Source: Solimonas sp. (GTDB taxonomy: Bacteria; Pseudomonadota; Gammaproteobacteria; Nevskiales; Nevskiaceae). From it: a DNA stretch of 64,000 nucleotides. Made by a program: the position numbers and the translations under genes. Every line of letters begins with the position of its first letter. Positions within the stretch are counted from its first letter, which is position 1. Of the stretch, positions 17,521 to 28,235 are shown in pieces. The notes under the pieces were generated by a model. That model worked only from the letters and a program-made list of their open reading frames with translations, ran no database searches and was not told where the DNA came from. The DNA lies in assembly GCA_030149365.1 (NCBI GenBank), contig JASBRP010000022.1, forward strand, positions 1-64,000, given 5' to 3'.

Positions 17521-17528
17521 GACGATCC

Positions 17529-18839
17529 TCAAGGCTTGGCGGCGCTGACGCGCCAGATGACATTGCCGACGTCGTCGGCCACCAGCAGCGCACCGCCCTG
17601 GTCCAGCGCCACGCCCACCGGGCGCCCCAGGGCCTTGCCCTCGCCGCTCAGGAAGCCGGTCAGCACGTCCAGCGGCTGGCCATTGGGTTTGCCGTCCGCG
17701 AAGGGCACGAAGATCACCTTGTAGCCGCTGTGCGGCTTGCGGTTCCAGGAGCCGTGCTGGCCCACGAACATGCCCGCGGCATAGGCCGCCGGCAGCGAGG
17801 TTCCCTTCGAGTGCGCCAGGCCCAGCGAGGCGGTGTGTGGGCCCAGGGCGTAGTCGGGTGCGATGGCCTTGGCCACCAGGTCCGGCTGCTGCGGCTTCAC
17901 CCGCTCATCCACGTGCTGGCCCCAGTAGCTCCAGGGCCAGCCGTAGAAGCCGCCGCTGCGCACCGAGGTCATGTAGTCCGGCACCAGGTCGCTGCCCAGT
18001 TCGTCACGCTCGTTGACCGCCGTCCACAGCGCGCCGGTGACCGGCTCCCAGGCCAGGCCCACGGGGTTGCGCAGGCCGTAGGCGTAGATGCGCTTGTCGC
18101 CGGTCTTGGCGTCGATCTCCCAGATCAGTGCCCGCCCCTCCTCGACGTCCATGCCGGCTTCGCCGATGTTGCTGTTGGCGCCCACACCGACATACAGCCG
18201 CGTGCCGTCGGGGCTGGCAATCAGGCTCTTGGTCCAGTGACGGTTGATGTCGCCCGCCGGCAGGTCCGTCAGCGGCGTGCCCGGCGCGGCGAGCGAGGTG
18301 GCGCCCGGGGTGTAGGCATAGCGCAGCACCGCGTCGGTGTTGGCGACGAAGAAGTCACCACCGATGAGGGCCATGCCGAAGGGCGAATTCAGGTCCTTGA
18401 GGAATACCGAGCGCTGGTCGGCCACGCCGTCGCCGTCCGTGTCTCGCAGCAGCGTGATGCGATTGGCGCTGGGCACGCCGGCCCCGGCCTTCTTCATCAC
18501 GGCCTTCTCCACGCGGCCGACGATGCCCCGCGGCGGATTGGCCGGTGCATTGCTCTCCGCCACCAGCACGTCGCCGTTGGGCAGCACCTCGATCCAGCGT
18601 GGATGGTCCAGGCCATCGGCGAAAGCCTGTACCTGCAGGCCTCTGGCCGCCTGCGGCTTGCCGCCGGCGGGCCAGCCCTGGGCCGGGGCGATGTTCACCA
18701 CCGGCAGCAGCGTGCGGCCCGGCGCGGGCAGCTTGGGGTTGGGGCCGGTGCCGTCCGACACCGGCAGTTGGGCACCGCCACCACAGGCGGCGAGCAACAG
18801 GGCGAGCGAGGCGGTGACGGCGGAGCGTTGCAGGAGCAT
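17529..18839 (-). CDS. PQQ-type sugar (L-sorbosone-like) dehydrogenase, lipoprotein
   Basis: Six-bladed beta-propeller oxidoreductase related to L-sorbosone and soluble glucose dehydrogenases. The 436-residue protein begins with a lipoprotein signal peptide ending in LAAC (lipid-modified Cys19), so it is likely anchored in the periplasm. Motifs [46 protein letters not shown] and [17 protein letters not shown] match the family. The start at 18839 places the signal peptide correctly. The electron acceptor and sugar are unknown. It is followed by the MAPEG gene. Confidence 0.88.
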   Translation of the reverse strand: MLLQRSAVTASLALLLAACGGGAQLPVSDGTGPNPKLPAPGRTLLPVVNIAPAQGWPAGGKPQAARGLQVQAFADGLDHPRWIEVLPNGDVLVAESNAPANPPRGIVGRVEKAVMKKAGAGVPSANRITLLRDTDGDGVADQRSVFLKDLNSPFGMALIGGDFFVANTDAVLRYAYTPGATSLAAPGTPLTDLPAGDINRHWTKSLIASPDGTRLYVGVGANSNIGEAGMDVEEGRALIWEIDAKTGDKRIYAYGLRNPVGLAWEPVTGALWTAVNERDELGSDLVPDYMTSVRSGGFYGWPWSYWGQHVDERVKPQQPDLVAKAIAPDYALGPHTASLGLAHSKGTSLPAAYAAGMFVGQHGSWNRKPHSGYKVIFVPFADGKPNGQPLDVLTGFLSGEGKALGRPVGVALDQGGALLVADDVGNVIWRVSAAKP

Positions 18840-18973
18840 GACGGTTACCGTGTCTGGATTCGATGTGGCCATGTTACGCGAGGAAACGGATTTCGCGTCG
18901 CGCGGGGCGGGTCGCACCGGATCGCGCCACAGCGGATAGAGTGACGGCTCCCCCAGCAGAACGAGAACCGCGC

Positions 18974-20005
18974 ATGAGCAGCCGCATCGCAGCCACCCTG
19001 ATCCCTGGCGATGGCATCGGTCCCGAGATAGTCGAAGCGACCCTGGCCGCGCTGGAAGCGCTGGGCGTGGATTTCGATTGGGATATCCAGCAGGCGGGAC
19101 TGGCGGCGGTCAGGAGCGTCGGCGACCCCCTGCCCGACGCCGTGCTGGACAGCATCCGCCGTACGCGCCTGGCACTGAAGGGCCCGCTGGAAACACCGTC
19201 CGGCAGCGGCTACCGCTCCAGCAACGTGCGCCTGCGCGAGGCCTTCAAGCTCTACGCCAACGTGCGCCCGGCCCGCACGCTGATTCCCGGTGGGCGCTAC
19301 GACCATATCGACCTGATGGTCTATCGCGAGAACCTCGAAGGCCTGTACATGGGCTACGAGCACTACATCGCCATGGACGGCGATCCGGAGGCCGTGGCCA
19401 TCGCCACCGGCGTCAACACGCGCCAGGGCTCGCACCGCCTGCTGGAGTACGCCTTCGAGCATGCCATCGCGCTGGGTCGCAAGAAGATCGCGGTGGTGCA
19501 CAAGGCCAACATCATGAAGGCGCTGACCGGCATCTTCCTGGACGAGGCGCGCAAGCTCTACCAGCAGAAGTACCAGGGCCGCATCGAGATGCAGGAGGTG
19601 ATCATCGACGCCTGCGCGATGAAGCTGGTGCTGAATCCCTGGCAGTTCGACACGCTGGTCACCACCAACCTGTTCGGCGACATCCTGTCGGACCTCGTCG
19701 CCGGCCTGGTCGGCGGCCTGGGCATGGCACCGGGCGCCAACATCGGCGCCGACGCAGCGATCTTCGAGGCGGTGCACGGCTCGGCACCGGACATTGCCGG
19801 CAAGGGCATCGCCAACCCGGTGGCGCTGATGCTGGCGGCGGCGATGATGCTGGATCATCTCAAGCTCAACGACGCGGCGACGCGCCTGCGCACGGCGATC
19901 AACGACACCTTCAACGTGGACGGCGTGCGCACCGGCGACCTGGGCGGCAGCGCGAACACCAGGGCCTTCACCGAGGCGCTTGTGGCGCGGATCCGCAACG
20001 GCTGA
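18974..20005 (+). CDS. NAD-dependent isocitrate dehydrogenase (IDH3/LeuB-like)
   Basis: Beta-decarboxylating dehydrogenase of 343 residues. [11 protein letters not shown] opens the fold; [13 protein letters not shown] carries the substrate-binding Arg-Glu and a conserved Tyr; [21 protein letters not shown] has the metal-binding Asp residues; [18 protein letters not shown] is the cofactor loop. [14 protein letters not shown] resembles the NAD-linked isocitrate dehydrogenases of Xanthomonas and mitochondria more than LeuB, but isopropylmalate or homoisocitrate use cannot be excluded. Divergent from the sugar dehydrogenase. Confidence 0.85.
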   Translation: MSSRIAATLIPGDGIGPEIVEATLAALEALGVDFDWDIQQAGLAAVRSVGDPLPDAVLDSIRRTRLALKGPLETPSGSGYRSSNVRLREAFKLYANVRPARTLIPGGRYDHIDLMVYRENLEGLYMGYEHYIAMDGDPEAVAIATGVNTRQGSHRLLEYAFEHAIALGRKKIAVVHKANIMKALTGIFLDEARKLYQQKYQGRIEMQEVIIDACAMKLVLNPWQFDTLVTTNLFGDILSDLVAGLVGGLGMAPGANIGADAAIFEAVHGSAPDIAGKGIANPVALMLAAAMMLDHLKLNDAATRLRTAINDTFNVDGVRTGDLGGSANTRAFTEALVARIRNG

Positions 20006-20017
20006 AGTCCCGCGAGC

Positions 20018-20053
20018 AACAAAAAAGGCCGGGTCTCCCCGGCCTTTTTTGTT
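20018..20053. terminator. Bidirectional rho-independent terminator between IDH and fadA
   Basis: GC-rich stem GGCCGGG/CCCCGGCC with a short loop, flanked by a run of six A on one side and six T on the other, placed between convergent genes. Confidence 0.93.
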
Positions 20054-20072
20054 ACGGCTTGCAGCTACTGGC

Positions 20073-21236
<1,164 letters not shown>

Positions 21237-21267
21237 TTAAAATCTCCGGATTCTTTGAGCGCGCGAC

Positions 21268-23418
21268 TTACTTGGGGAAGTAGGTCTTGCCTTCGGCGGC
21301 CATCTTCTTCATCGACTCGGTGGGCTCGTAGAGCTTGCCGAGGTGGGCGTACTGGGCCGCCTTCTCGAGGATGGTCTTCATGCCGATAGTGTCGGCGTAC
21401 TTGAGGGCGCCGCCGCGGAACGGCGGGAAGCCGATGCCCAGGATCAGGCCCATGTCGGCCTCGGTCGGGGTCTCGACGATGCCTTCATCCAGGCAGCGCA
21501 CGGTCTCGATGATCATCGGCAGCATCAGGCGGTCGACGATCTCGGCTTCCGAGAACTCCTTCTTGGGGGCCGAGGCAACCGAGGCGATCAGCTGCTCGGT
21601 TTCCGGATCGATCTTCTTGACCGGCTTGCCCTTGGGGTCGGTCTCGTACTTGAAGAAGCCGATGCCGTTCTTCTGGCCGTAGCGCTTGTTCTCGTACATC
21701 ACGTCCAGAGCGGACTTGAATTCCTTGTTGGACATGCGGTCCGGGTAGCCCTCGGCCAGCACGTCGCCGACGTGGTGCGAGGTGTCGATGCCGACCACGT
21801 CCTGCAGGTACGACGGGCCCATGGGCCAGCCGAAGTTCTCCATGACCTTGTCGATCTGCAGGTAGTCGCCGCCATCACGCAGCAGCGCCGACCAGCCGCC
21901 GAAGTACGGGAACAGGATGCGGTTGACCAGGAAGCCCGGGCAGTTCTTCACCACGATGGCGTTCTTGCCCATGGCGGTGGCGTAGGCGACCGTGGTGGCG
22001 ATGGCCTCCTTGGAGGTCTTCTCGCCGTAGATCACCTCGACCAGCGGCATGCGGTGCACCGGGTTGAAGAAGTGCATGCCGAGGAAGTTCTCGGGAGCCT
22101 TCACCGCGGTGGCCAGTTCGTCGATGGAGATCGAGGAGGTATTGGACGCGATGATCGTGCCCGGCTTGACGTGGCTCTCCACCTCGGCCAGCACCGACTT
22201 CTTGATCTTCGGGTTCTCGACCACGGCCTCTACGACGATGTCCACGTTCTGGAAGTCGCCGTAGTTCAGCGTCGGGCGGATGTCGGCCAGGATCTTGCCG
22301 GCCTTCTCCGGGGTCAGCTTCTTTCCGACCTGCTTGGAGACCAGCTTGTTGGCCTCGCTCATGCCCAGGTCCAGCGCCTTGTCGGCGATGTCCTTCATGA
22401 TGATCGGCGTGCCCTTGGAGGCGCTCTGGTAGGCGATGCCGCCACCCATGATGCCGGCGCCGAGCACGGCGGCCTGCTTCACGGGCTTGGCGATCTTGCC
22501 GGCGGCCTTGGCCTTCTTCTTCAGGGCCTGGTCGTTCAGGAACAGGCCGATCAGGGCATCCGCGGCGGTGGTCTTGGCGATCTTGGCGAAGGCCTGGCCT
22601 TCGATCTTCAGCGCGTCGTCACGGCTCTTGCCGGCGGCCTTCTGGATCGCGGTGACCGCGGCCAGCGGGGCCGGGTAGTTCTTGCCAGCCTTGCCGGCGA
22701 TGAAGCCCTTGGCGGTCTCGAAGACCATCATGGATTCCATCATGTCCAGCTTCAGCGGGCCGGTCTTCTGGGCGCGGCGCGCCTTCCAGTCGTACTTGCC
22801 GGCGATGGCCTGGTCCAGCAGCTTCAGGGCCGCGGCCTTGAGCTTGTCCGGCGCCACGACGGCGTCAACGGCATGGACCTTCAGCGCGGCATCCGGCTTC
22901 ACCGGGTCGCCGCCGGCGATCCACTCGATGGCATTGTCGGCGCCGATCAGGCGCGGCAGGCGCACGGTGCCGCCGAAGCCCGGGAACAGGCCCAGCTTGG
23001 CCTCCGGCAGGCCGATCTGCGCGGTGGCGCTGGCCACGCGATAGTCGGTGGACAGGGCCATCTCGAAACCGCCGCCCAGGGCGACGCCGTTGATCACGGT
23101 GACCGTCGGGAACGGCAGGTCCTCGATAGCGGAGAACACCTTGTTGGACTCGACGGTCCAGCCGGCGATCTCTTCCTCGGAAGCCTGGAACTTGCTGCCG
23201 AACTCGGTGATGTCGGCGCCGACAATGAAGACGTCCTTGGCGCTGGTCACCAGCAGGCCCTTGATGTCGCCGGCCTTGGCCAGCGCGGCACCGGCCTCGC
23301 CCAGTTCCTTGACGGTAGCGGCGTCGAACTTGTTGATGACGTCGTTCTGGCGGTCAAAGCACAGTTCGGCGATGCCGCCGTCGAGCTTTGACACCCGGAT
23401 GGATTGCCCCTGGTACAT
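21268..23418 (-). CDS. fadB: Fatty acid oxidation complex alpha subunit FadB
   Basis: Multifunctional protein of 716 residues: enoyl-CoA hydratase/isomerase domain at the N-terminus (about 1-190, [18 protein letters not shown]), 3-hydroxyacyl-CoA dehydrogenase NAD domain beginning at [18 protein letters not shown] (about 320), and the C-terminal dehydrogenase domain (about 500-715). The start at 23418 follows a GAGGTGACC ribosome binding site. In-frame sequence further upstream does not resemble FadB. Confidence 0.96.
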   Translation of the reverse strand: MYQGQSIRVSKLDGGIAELCFDRQNDVINKFDAATVKELGEAGAALAKAGDIKGLLVTSAKDVFIVGADITEFGSKFQASEEEIAGWTVESNKVFSAIEDLPFPTVTVINGVALGGGFEMALSTDYRVASATAQIGLPEAKLGLFPGFGGTVRLPRLIGADNAIEWIAGGDPVKPDAALKVHAVDAVVAPDKLKAAALKLLDQAIAGKYDWKARRAQKTGPLKLDMMESMMVFETAKGFIAGKAGKNYPAPLAAVTAIQKAAGKSRDDALKIEGQAFAKIAKTTAADALIGLFLNDQALKKKAKAAGKIAKPVKQAAVLGAGIMGGGIAYQSASKGTPIIMKDIADKALDLGMSEANKLVSKQVGKKLTPEKAGKILADIRPTLNYGDFQNVDIVVEAVVENPKIKKSVLAEVESHVKPGTIIASNTSSISIDELATAVKAPENFLGMHFFNPVHRMPLVEVIYGEKTSKEAIATTVAYATAMGKNAIVVKNCPGFLVNRILFPYFGGWSALLRDGGDYLQIDKVMENFGWPMGPSYLQDVVGIDTSHHVGDVLAEGYPDRMSNKEFKSALDVMYENKRYGQKNGIGFFKYETDPKGKPVKKIDPETEQLIASVASAPKKEFSEAEIVDRLMLPMIIETVRCLDEGIVETPTEADMGLILGIGFPPFRGGALKYADTIGMKTILEKAAQYAHLGKLYEPTESMKKMAAEGKTYFPK

Positions 23419-23980
23419 GGTCACCTCGTTGCAGGATTTAAGAAAAAATGGAAATTTCGCGGCGAAAGACGGCCGCAGCCAAAATGAAGAGGCGGCAATC
23501 ATAACGACCGCCCCCCCCTGCGACAACCGAAGCAGGCCCGGCCGGACAGCCCCCCGAGCCGCCTAAACCTGCGCCACTGAAAAATTTTTGACACTGATTC
23601 ATCACACGCCCTACACTCAGGAAAAGCTTGCAGGGAAAATGTCAAGGGGAGTTGGACGGCTGCAGGAAAGCGGCGTACCCGGCCAGGAAACGGCACTTAG
23701 AAGCCGCCGGCACGGAGGATGGCCCGGAAGGCCAGCGCAGGTCGCTTTTTCCTGTAGACAAGTCCAGATCGGCCGGCCGCCACCACGGCCTGTGGCGCGA
23801 TCGACATTTTCACTCCAGACTGGATTCACTTGATGCAGCCCGTTTCGGGAGGCAAAAGGTAAAAGAATGTCGCCTTGCAGCGGCTTGGCCGCTGCGGGAT
23901 GACGATATGGCGTGTCACATCGACCGCCCATGAGTCCCTGGCCTACCGCGGCCGCTATACGTTTGGAGCTTGTTGAACTT
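23419..23980. other. 562-bp intergenic region between fadB and the histone-like gene
   Basis: No convincing gene is seen here. Contents: the fadBA upstream region, a candidate promoter at 23588-23617, an inverted repeat TCCAG-A-CTGGA near 23813, a hairpin with arms GCAGCGGC/GCCGCTGC (23877-23895) and a possible CCCG/CGGG hairpin near 23840. If the 23.6-kb promoter drives the histone-like gene, its leader is about 355 nt, long enough to hold an untranslated RNA or RNA-based control. Confidence 0.5.
23588..23617 (+). promoter_or_regulatory. Candidate sigma-70 promoter upstream of the histone-like gene
   Basis: Perfect -35 TTGACA (23588-23593), 18-bp spacer, TACACT (23612-23617, four of six). 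It lies in an AT-rich patch and reads toward the histone-like gene, about 365 bp from its start codon. Confidence 0.45.
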
Positions 23981-24778
23981 ATGAAGAAGCCGAGCAAATC
24001 CAGCGGCAAGGCCGCGAAGAAGACCGTTTCCAAGGTCAAGGCGCAGCCCAAGAAGACCGTGGCCAAGGTCAAGGCTCAAGCCAAGAAGGCCCAGAGCACC
24101 GCCAAGAAGACCGTGTCCAAGGTCAAGGCGCAGGCCAAGAAGGCCCAGAGCACCGCCAAGAAGACCGTTGCCAAGGCCAAGGTCCAGGCCAAGAAGGCCG
24201 TGAAGAAGCCGGTCGCCAAGGCCAAGGCCGCTGCCAAGAAGCCGGTGGCCAAGGCCCAGAAGGCCCAGGCCGCCATCAAGAAGCAGGTTGCCAAGGCCAA
24301 GACCGCCGTCAAGAAGGACGTGGCGAAGGCCAAGGCCGTGGTCAAGAAGGATGTAGCCAAGGTCAAGGCGGCGGTGAAGAAGGACGTGGCCAAGGTCAAG
24401 GCCGTGGTCAAGAAGGATGTGGCCAAGGCCAAGGCCGCGGTGGAGAAGGTCGTCGCCAAGGCTCCGGCACCCAAGCCCGCCGCCAAGCCGGCTCCCGCCA
24501 AGCCCGCCGCCGCACCCGCCGCGCAAAGCACGGTTGCCAAGGCCAAGGCCAAGCTCAGCGAAGCGACCGACAAGGTGGTCAGCGCCGTCCAGGCGATCAC
24601 GCCGTCGCCCCTGTCGCGCGCCTTCCTTGCCACCTCGCAGGGCAAGAAGGAAACCTCCGCGCCGGCTCCGGCCCCGGCCGCTGCCGCTACCGCCGCCGCT
24701 CCGGCAGCAGAGGCAGCTCCGGCCGCCACCAGCACCGAGCCGCCGCAGCAGCCCAGCCAGGGCAGCCTGCTGCCCTGA
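23981..24778 (+). CDS. Histone H1-like lysine/alanine-rich protein (AlgP-like)
   Basis: 265-residue, highly basic, low-complexity protein. From about residue 5 to 170 it repeats KAKxxxKK-type units (VAKAKAAVKKDVAKVK), then a Pro/Ala-rich linker and an acid-poor Ala/Pro tail. This resembles Pseudomonas AlgP/AlgR3 and other histone H1-like DNA-binding proteins, which condense DNA. Repeat proteins of this type diverge fast and similarity may be compositional. GGAG lies 12 bp before the ATG. A strong terminator follows, so it is monocistronic. Confidence 0.75.
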   Translation: MKKPSKSSGKAAKKTVSKVKAQPKKTVAKVKAQAKKAQSTAKKTVSKVKAQAKKAQSTAKKTVAKAKVQAKKAVKKPVAKAKAAAKKPVAKAQKAQAAIKKQVAKAKTAVKKDVAKAKAVVKKDVAKVKAAVKKDVAKVKAVVKKDVAKAKAAVEKVVAKAPAPKPAAKPAPAKPAAAPAAQSTVAKAKAKLSEATDKVVSAVQAITPSPLSRAFLATSQGKKETSAPAPAPAAAATAAAPAAEAAPAATSTEPPQQPSQGSLLP

Positions 24779-24792
24779 GACCCGGCATCCAG

Positions 24793-24823
24793 AAGCCCGC
24801 CGGTTCGCGCCGGCGGGCTTTTT
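24793..24823 (+). terminator. Rho-independent terminator of the histone-like gene
   Basis: Eleven-bp stem AAGCCCGCCGG/CCGGCGGGCTT with a six-base loop, followed by a T-run, 14 bp after the stop codon. Confidence 0.92.
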
Positions 24824-24894
24824 CATGCCTGCCGTCCGCCGCCCGCCTCCCGAATACGGCGCGGCCTCCCGGGCAACGCCTGATCGCCGGGGAA

Positions 24895-24923
24895 TTGAAC
24901 CCGGCCCCCGGCTCGCGTTTAAT
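24895..24923 (+). promoter_or_regulatory. Sigma-70 promoter of the ArsR-methyltransferase gene
   Basis: TTGAAC (24895-24900) and TTTAAT (24918-24923, five of six) are spaced 17 bp. Transcription would start about 17 bases before the ATG. A GGATATCC palindrome flanked by ATGG and CCAT lies between the -10 box and the start codon (24921-24941) and could be an operator for the ArsR-type domain. Confidence 0.5.
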
Positions 24924-24946
24924 GGCGTGGATATCCGTCCATCCGC

Positions 24947-25876
24947 ATGAGCCTATCCCTAGAACAAAGTACCGAGGTCTGCAGCCTGCTGGCCGACGCC
25001 AGCCGCCTGCGCCTGCTGCTGCTGCTCGAGACGCATGAACTGAGCGTGGCCGAGCTGACCGGCATCACCGGGCTGGCCCAGAGCCGCGTGTCCACCCACC
25101 TGGCACGGCTCAAGCGGGCAGGCCTGGTGCAGGACAAGCGCAGCGGCAGTTCCGCGCTCTATTCCGGTGCCGGCGTCGCCGGTGCCGTGGGGGAACTGTG
25201 GGAGTTGCTGCGCGGGCGCCTGGACGATGCGCAGCTGCGGCTGGACCGGGAACGGGCCGAGGAAGTGCTGCGCAGCCGCACGCCGGGGCAGACCTGGGCG
25301 GAGTCGGTCGCCGGCCGCATGGAGCTGCACTACTCGCCGGGCCGCACCTGGGAGGCGACGGCGCGCGCGCTGATCGGCCTGCTGGACCTGGGCGACGTGG
25401 TGGATGTCGGCAGCGGCGACGGCGTGCTGGCGGAGCTGATCGCCGAGCGCGCACGCAGCGTCGCCTGCGTGGACATCAGCCCCGCCGTGATCGCCGCCGC
25501 GCGCAAGCGCCTGGCGCCGTTCCGCAACGTGCATTTCCACGAGGCGGACATGCATGCCATCCCCCTGCCCAGCGCCAGCGCCGACCACGTCTTCGCCATG
25601 CATGCGCTGGCCTATACCCGCACGCCGGACAAGCTGCTGGCCGAGACCTTCCGCCTGCTGCGCCGTGGTGGCCGGCTGGTGGTGGCGGCGCTGAATGCAC
25701 ACCGTCATGAGGCGGCGATGCAGGCCTACGATCACGTCAATCTGGGCCTGCAGCCGGCCAAGCTGCAACGCCTGCTGGAGACGGCGGGCTTCTCGGTGGA
25801 GAACTGCCGCGTGACCTCGCGCGAAAGCCGGCCACCCTACTTCGAGGTCGTCACCGCGCTGGCCCGCAAGCCTTAG
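24947..25876 (+). CDS. ArsR-family winged helix fused to SAM-dependent methyltransferase
   Basis: 309 residues in two domains. Residues about 5-90 are an ArsR/SmtB-like winged helix (LLADASRLRLLLLLETHELS, recognition helix LAQSRVSTHLARLKRAGLV). Residues about 140-255 are a class I methyltransferase with motif I DVVDVGSGDGVLAELIAE. The fusion is a known family whose substrate is unclear. The usual ArsR metal-binding cysteine pair is absent from the recognition helix, so metal sensing is unlikely; SAM or metabolite sensing is possible. The gene stands alone. Confidence 0.86.
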   Translation: MSLSLEQSTEVCSLLADASRLRLLLLLETHELSVAELTGITGLAQSRVSTHLARLKRAGLVQDKRSGSSALYSGAGVAGAVGELWELLRGRLDDAQLRLDRERAEEVLRSRTPGQTWAESVAGRMELHYSPGRTWEATARALIGLLDLGDVVDVGSGDGVLAELIAERARSVACVDISPAVIAAARKRLAPFRNVHFHEADMHAIPLPSASADHVFAMHALAYTRTPDKLLAETFRLLRRGGRLVVAALNAHRHEAAMQAYDHVNLGLQPAKLQRLLETAGFSVENCRVTSRESRPPYFEVVTALARKP

Positions 25877-25996
25877 GTCCTCGTGGCCCCCGGCGGCCGG
25901 TTGGGGTATCAGACCCTGGAGCGCGGCCGCAGGGCCATTCACCTGACGTATGCTTGCAGCGGACACTAGCCGCACCCGTACTCCAGAGGCTTTCGA

Positions 25997-26833
25997 GTGA
26001 GCGCCAAAGACCCGAACCAGGAAGACAGCACCGCCGGCCGCGCCCTGGCGGTCAACGATGGCGCCGCCGCCAACGCACGCCGCGCCGGCCGATTCGCCGC
26101 CAGCTTCCTCAGCCGCCTGCCCGGCGCGGACATCGCCCAGGAGCAGCTGCGCCGCGCCGAGAAGGCGCTGTTCGCCACGCTTAAGGACCGCATGGAGCGT
26201 GCGGCCGAGGACGAGCCTCCGACCGGGGAAGGCCCCACCGCGAGCAGCACCGGCGGCGCTCGTGCGCGCAAGCCCAAGGTCGAGCGCACCTACATGCTGC
26301 CGTTGCCGCAGCCGCCGTCGCGCATGTTTGCCGACCTGCTGCAGCAAGCGGTGGACCAGACCAAGCCCCAGGCCTACGACTACCTGTTTGCCGCGATCCT
26401 GCGCGAGCTGGTGCCGGACGAGGCTCGCATCATCTCCTTCCTGTCCGACGGCGCACGCCACGCGGTGATCCAGCTTCATAGCGGCACGCTGCTGGGCTCG
26501 GCGCAGTCGCGCACGCTGGTGATGGAGAACGTCAACGCGGTGGCCAAGAGTGCCGGTGCCTCGCTGCACGAATCCGGGCACTACTACATCGGCCGCTTGC
26601 GCCGCCTGGGCCTGATCGAGTTCGGCCCCGAGGATCCGCAGCTGCTGGTGCAATACCAGCTGATCGAGAACAGCAGCGAGATGCGCCAGACCATCGCCAG
26701 CATCGAGTCCAAGCCGCGCCAGCGCGCGAAGATCACGCGCGAGACGCTGCGCCTGAGCGTGACGGGCCAACAGCTATGGCGCGCCTGCGGCGGGGCCAGC
26801 ACGCAGCCGAAGCTGGCTGCACCGGGCAAGTAG
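25997..26833 (+). CDS. DUF4393 (Abi-alpha)-like protein, tentative
   Basis: 278-residue soluble protein without signal peptide. The first 95 residues are Ala/Arg/Pro-rich. The core (about 110-270) runs QAYDYLFAAILRELVPDEARII, then a helical segment, a short IGRLRRLGLIEF and a C-terminal LRLSVTGQQLWRACGG. The order (PDEA motif, paired helix-turn elements, terminal FG/C motif) recalls DUF4393, named for abortive infection, but I cannot confirm it. GTG start with AGAGG 7 bp upstream. It stands alone between an ArsR-methyltransferase and a DUF445 gene; no defence partners are nearby. Confidence 0.5.
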   Translation: MSAKDPNQEDSTAGRALAVNDGAAANARRAGRFAASFLSRLPGADIAQEQLRRAEKALFATLKDRMERAAEDEPPTGEGPTASSTGGARARKPKVERTYMLPLPQPPSRMFADLLQQAVDQTKPQAYDYLFAAILRELVPDEARIISFLSDGARHAVIQLHSGTLLGSAQSRTLVMENVNAVAKSAGASLHESGHYYIGRLRRLGLIEFGPEDPQLLVQYQLIENSSEMRQTIASIESKPRQRAKITRETLRLSVTGQQLWRACGGASTQPKLAAPGK

Positions 26834-26841
26834 TGCTTCGC

Positions 26842-26872
26842 CTGCAGGAGCCAGCAAGCTGGCTCCTGCATT
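26842..26872. repeat. REP-like palindrome between convergent genes
   Basis: Perfect 12-bp arms GCAGGAGCCAGC/GCTGGCTCCTGC around AA (26844-26869), with no T-run. The sequence recalls intergenic palindromes common in Pseudomonas and relatives. It separates the DUF4393-like and DUF445 genes and may stabilise or end both transcripts. Confidence 0.65.
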
Positions 26873-26877
26873 GGTCT

Positions 26878-28134
26878 CTAGCGACCTGGAATGCTGCCCA
26901 GGTGCAGCATCACCTGCACCTGCATTTCACCGACCAGGAAGCCGAGCACGGCGCCGACGGTGATCAGGATCCACTCGTCCTGCTGGAAGGCTGGACGCAG
27001 CAGCGCCTCGAACTCGTCCTCGGTCAGCTCCTGCATCTTGACGGTCAGGGTGCCGCGCAGGTCCATGGCGGTGCCGACGTAGCCTTCCATGTGGCGTAGC
27101 GTCTCGGGCAGGGTCTCGACGATCTTGTCGGAGATCATCTGCTTCATGTCGCGGTACTGGCGGCTGCCGACGGCGAACATGACTACGCGGCGAACGATGC
27201 CGGCCTGCTCGTCGATGGTGCGCTGCACCTGCTTCTGCACCATGTGGAACAGGCGGTCGGAGAACGGACCGCGCAGCACCGCCTCCAGCACGTTGCGCGG
27301 CGTGACCACCTCGGCAGCGATCAGGGCGCCGTACTCGGCCGCCACTTCCTTGCGGCGCTTGAGGAACAGGCCCTGCCAGGTGAACAGGCCGAGGTACTTG
27401 GTCGGCTTCTTGGGATAGAAGATCATCTTCAGCGCCAGCCAGTCGGTGAACCAGCCGGTGAAGCCGCCGAACAGCGGCATGACCCAGGGGCTGTGCGTCA
27501 GCGCCCAGGTCACCGCCTGCACGCAGCCGATGATGAAGCCGAAGTAGATGCCGGAGCGGGCGATGAAGCGGAACTCCTCGTGCCCGGCCTCCTGGAAGAT
27601 GCGATTGAGCAGGCGCTTGTCGCGCATCAGGGCGCGCACGACCATGTCCGTGAGGTCGAACATGTCGTCGATGTTGTTCTTCAGGTCCACCATCATCTGG
27701 CGCACGATGTTGGGCGCCTCCGCCTGGATACGGCGGATGATGGCCTGGCGCACGGAGTCCGGCGCCGCTTCCCACAGCCCCGGCGAGTAGTGCGAGGCAA
27801 CCTCGTGGGTGATCTTCTCGACCTGCGCCAGCAGCGGCCCCTCGATCTCGCGCGCGATCTGGTCCGGGTCCAGGCGGCCGAAGATGTCCTGCGGCTTGAG
27901 CAGGCGCTGGGTCATGGTGTCGCAGGCAATGCTGGCCATGATCGCGGCCTTGCGCGGCACGATGCCCTGCCAGCCCAGGTAGGGCTTGATGCCCAGGAAC
28001 TCGATGGGCTCGAACATCATGCGGATCGCCACCAGCTTGGTGATGTAGCCGATCAGCGCCGCCACGAAGGGCATGGAGGCGTAGATCAGCCAGTTCGCTT
28101 GCACATCCGCCAGGATTTCAGCCCAGGACTGCAT
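26878..28134 (-). CDS. DUF445 family membrane protein
   Basis: 418-residue protein of DUF445 (YheB/YjiN-like), of unknown function. An N-terminal membrane segment (about 10-32, LIYASMPFVAALIGYITKLV) and a C-terminal one (ILITVGAVLGFLVGEMQ) bracket a largely helical region with two further hydrophobic stretches near 195-235 (FIIGCVQAVTW). The start at 28134 is favoured by GGGGGA 7 bp upstream over an ATG five codons earlier. Tail-to-tail with the DUF4393-like gene. Confidence 0.82.
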   Translation of the reverse strand: MQSWAEILADVQANWLIYASMPFVAALIGYITKLVAIRMMFEPIEFLGIKPYLGWQGIVPRKAAIMASIACDTMTQRLLKPQDIFGRLDPDQIAREIEGPLLAQVEKITHEVASHYSPGLWEAAPDSVRQAIIRRIQAEAPNIVRQMMVDLKNNIDDMFDLTDMVVRALMRDKRLLNRIFQEAGHEEFRFIARSGIYFGFIIGCVQAVTWALTHSPWVMPLFGGFTGWFTDWLALKMIFYPKKPTKYLGLFTWQGLFLKRRKEVAAEYGALIAAEVVTPRNVLEAVLRGPFSDRLFHMVQKQVQRTIDEQAGIVRRVVMFAVGSRQYRDMKQMISDKIVETLPETLRHMEGYVGTAMDLRGTLTVKMQELTEDEFEALLRPAFQQDEWILITVGAVLGFLVGEMQVQVMLHLGSIPGR

Positions 28135-28235
28135 CCGCAGGTCCCCCATTAGTGTCGTTATGAAGGGTTTATGCCACAGACCCGGCGCGCTTTCCTATGG
28201 TCCGGATAGAATCGGACCACGTCACGGGGGTCAAG

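Noticed and set aside
21343-23391. 682-codon open frame antisense to fadB
   Set aside because: Same GC artefact; fadB has full domain motifs on the minus strand.
23588-23933. Two frames of 81 and 101 codons upstream of the histone-like gene
   Set aside because: One starts at the TTG inside the -35 box; neither has a family match or ribosome binding site.
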